From: Liolophura sinensis | Lineage: Eukaryota > Mollusca > Polyplacophora > Chitonida > Chitonidae | Direction: 5' to 3' | Length of the DNA stretch: 64,000 nucleotides | NCBI RefSeq assembly: GCF_032854445.1 | Contig: NW_027018083.1 | Coordinates: forward strand, 1-64,000 | Shown here: positions 63,701 through 64,000 of the stretch, piece after piece | How the letters are laid out: the number at the start of each line of letters is the position of its first letter | How positions within the stretch are numbered: the first letter of the stretch is position 1 | Program-made: the position numbers and the translations under genes | The notes under the pieces: model-generated | Database searches by the model: none | What the model was told of the DNA's origin: nothing | What the model saw: the letters and a program-made list of their open reading frames with translations, nothing else

Positions 63701-64000
63701 TCTTACTCCATGGAAACCAGGGAAATTTGCAATTTTTTAAACAGCTGCCGATGCCTGGGCCAATTCCGCATCTTTTAGAACCTTATTGATGTGGTTCAGT
63801 GATCAGTTGTTCTTTTTACAGAAGACTGTATCTAGTACCTTGTGTTTTTTATGTACAAATGGTGTGGTTTTTCTACACCTAGATAAAGACATTGAGATTG
63901 TCTTGGACTTAGAAGTAAGACAATTGCTGGGTGAGTTTAATGGGTTTAGCCCAAAGATTTGACGTCTTCTGGGCTACCGAAGGGCACATACTTATAGTCA
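60744..64000 (+). repeat. Units 111-116, more diverged end of the window
   Basis: Landmarks are at 61055, 61604, 62152, 62699, 63249 and 63801; the last unit (63488-64000) is cut by the window end. These units return to left-half features such as CTTATAGTCAAAAG with GTACATAGTAGATTG, and share GTCAGGAG (near 61950 and 63597). Private changes accumulate in the last unit: CAGAAGACTG near 63831, CTACACCTAG near 63873, GGGTTTAGCC near 63944 and CACATACTTATAG near 63988. No gene is present. Confidence 0.85.

Larger units (their letters stand above)
1..64000 (+). repeat. Satellite DNA array, 550-bp unit, 116 full-phase units plus one truncated
   Basis: Every part of the window aligns to one repeat unit of about 550 bp in the same orientation. 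The landmark GATCAGTTGTAC begins at 312, 862, 1411, 1955, 2507, 3057 and so on to 63801. Intervals are nearly all 547-552 bp, with extremes of 542 (before 59408) and 556 (before 9364), apart from one 805-bp interval caused by a truncated unit. Neither end reaches a boundary: the window opens and closes inside the array. Composition is about 41% GC by hand count of one unit. Units differ by scattered substitutions and small indels, and many variants are shared by groups of units, which shows amplification of multi-unit blocks. No gene lies in the array. Centromeric, pericentromeric, subtelomeric or B/sex-chromosome heterochromatin are the likely settings; the sequence alone does not decide between them. 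Confidence 0.98.

Noticed and set aside
1-64000. CRISPR array or bacterial repeat region
   Set aside because: The unit is 550 bp and repeats in full. There are no short repeats separated by unique spacers, and no cas-like genes.
1-64000. Ribosomal intergenic spacer repeats
   Set aside because: No 18S, 5.8S, 28S or 5S sequence appears in 64 kb, and spacer repeat arrays are normally interrupted by rRNA genes at shorter intervals.

Overview
The whole 64 kb window is one uninterrupted head-to-tail array of a single satellite repeat with a unit of about 550 bp. A landmark that occurs once per unit (GATCAGTTGTAC, or a close variant) occurs 116 times. It is spaced 547-552 bp apart almost everywhere (most often 550). 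One further unit is cut down to 254 bp. That makes 117 units, all on the same strand. There is no flanking unique DNA, no inverted unit and no inserted mobile element. I could find no protein-coding gene, tRNA, rRNA or CRISPR array. Open reading frames stay below about 112 codons, recur once per unit, and are opened or closed by single-base indels from unit to unit.

The organism is very probably a eukaryote, since long homogenised arrays with higher-order structure are typical of centromeric, pericentromeric, subtelomeric or sex/B-chromosome heterochromatin. A hand count over the first 540 bases gives about 41% GC. About 23 CpG lie in a unit where about 23 are expected. The lack of CpG depletion argues against a heavily CpG-methylated genome and fits an invertebrate with little methylation better, but this is inference. 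I do not recognise the satellite family and name no species.

Layout, numbering units 1-116 by the landmark: units 1-14 (1-7691) are a mixed set of variants. A truncated unit follows at 7692-7945. Units 15-47 (7946 to about 26.1 kb) contain local amplifications: three near-identical units at 12354-14010, a two-unit segment at 15658-16756 repeated at 18407-19505, two successive dimers at 21152-23354, and a three-unit segment at 6045-7691 seen again at 23355-25000. From about 26.4 kb the array is built of larger blocks. A 7.27 kb block (26387-33659) recurs as a 7.82 kb block (35738-43561) with one extra unit. An eight-unit higher-order repeat of 4.40 kb occurs twice in tandem (47556-51953 and 51954-56354), followed by a six-unit relative (57454-60743). 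A roughly three-unit module marked by GTGACGAAAAATCG recurs through the right half.

The most useful observations concern how the array evolved and how well it was assembled: nested higher-order repeats, two or three linked haplotypes at the unit junction that have been shuffled between units, a 294-bp deletion with 2-bp microhomology, and two segments (about 45.5-50.0 kb and 60.1-62.7 kb) with many private single-base indels that look more like consensus error than biology. I see no sign of a new enzyme or defence system here.
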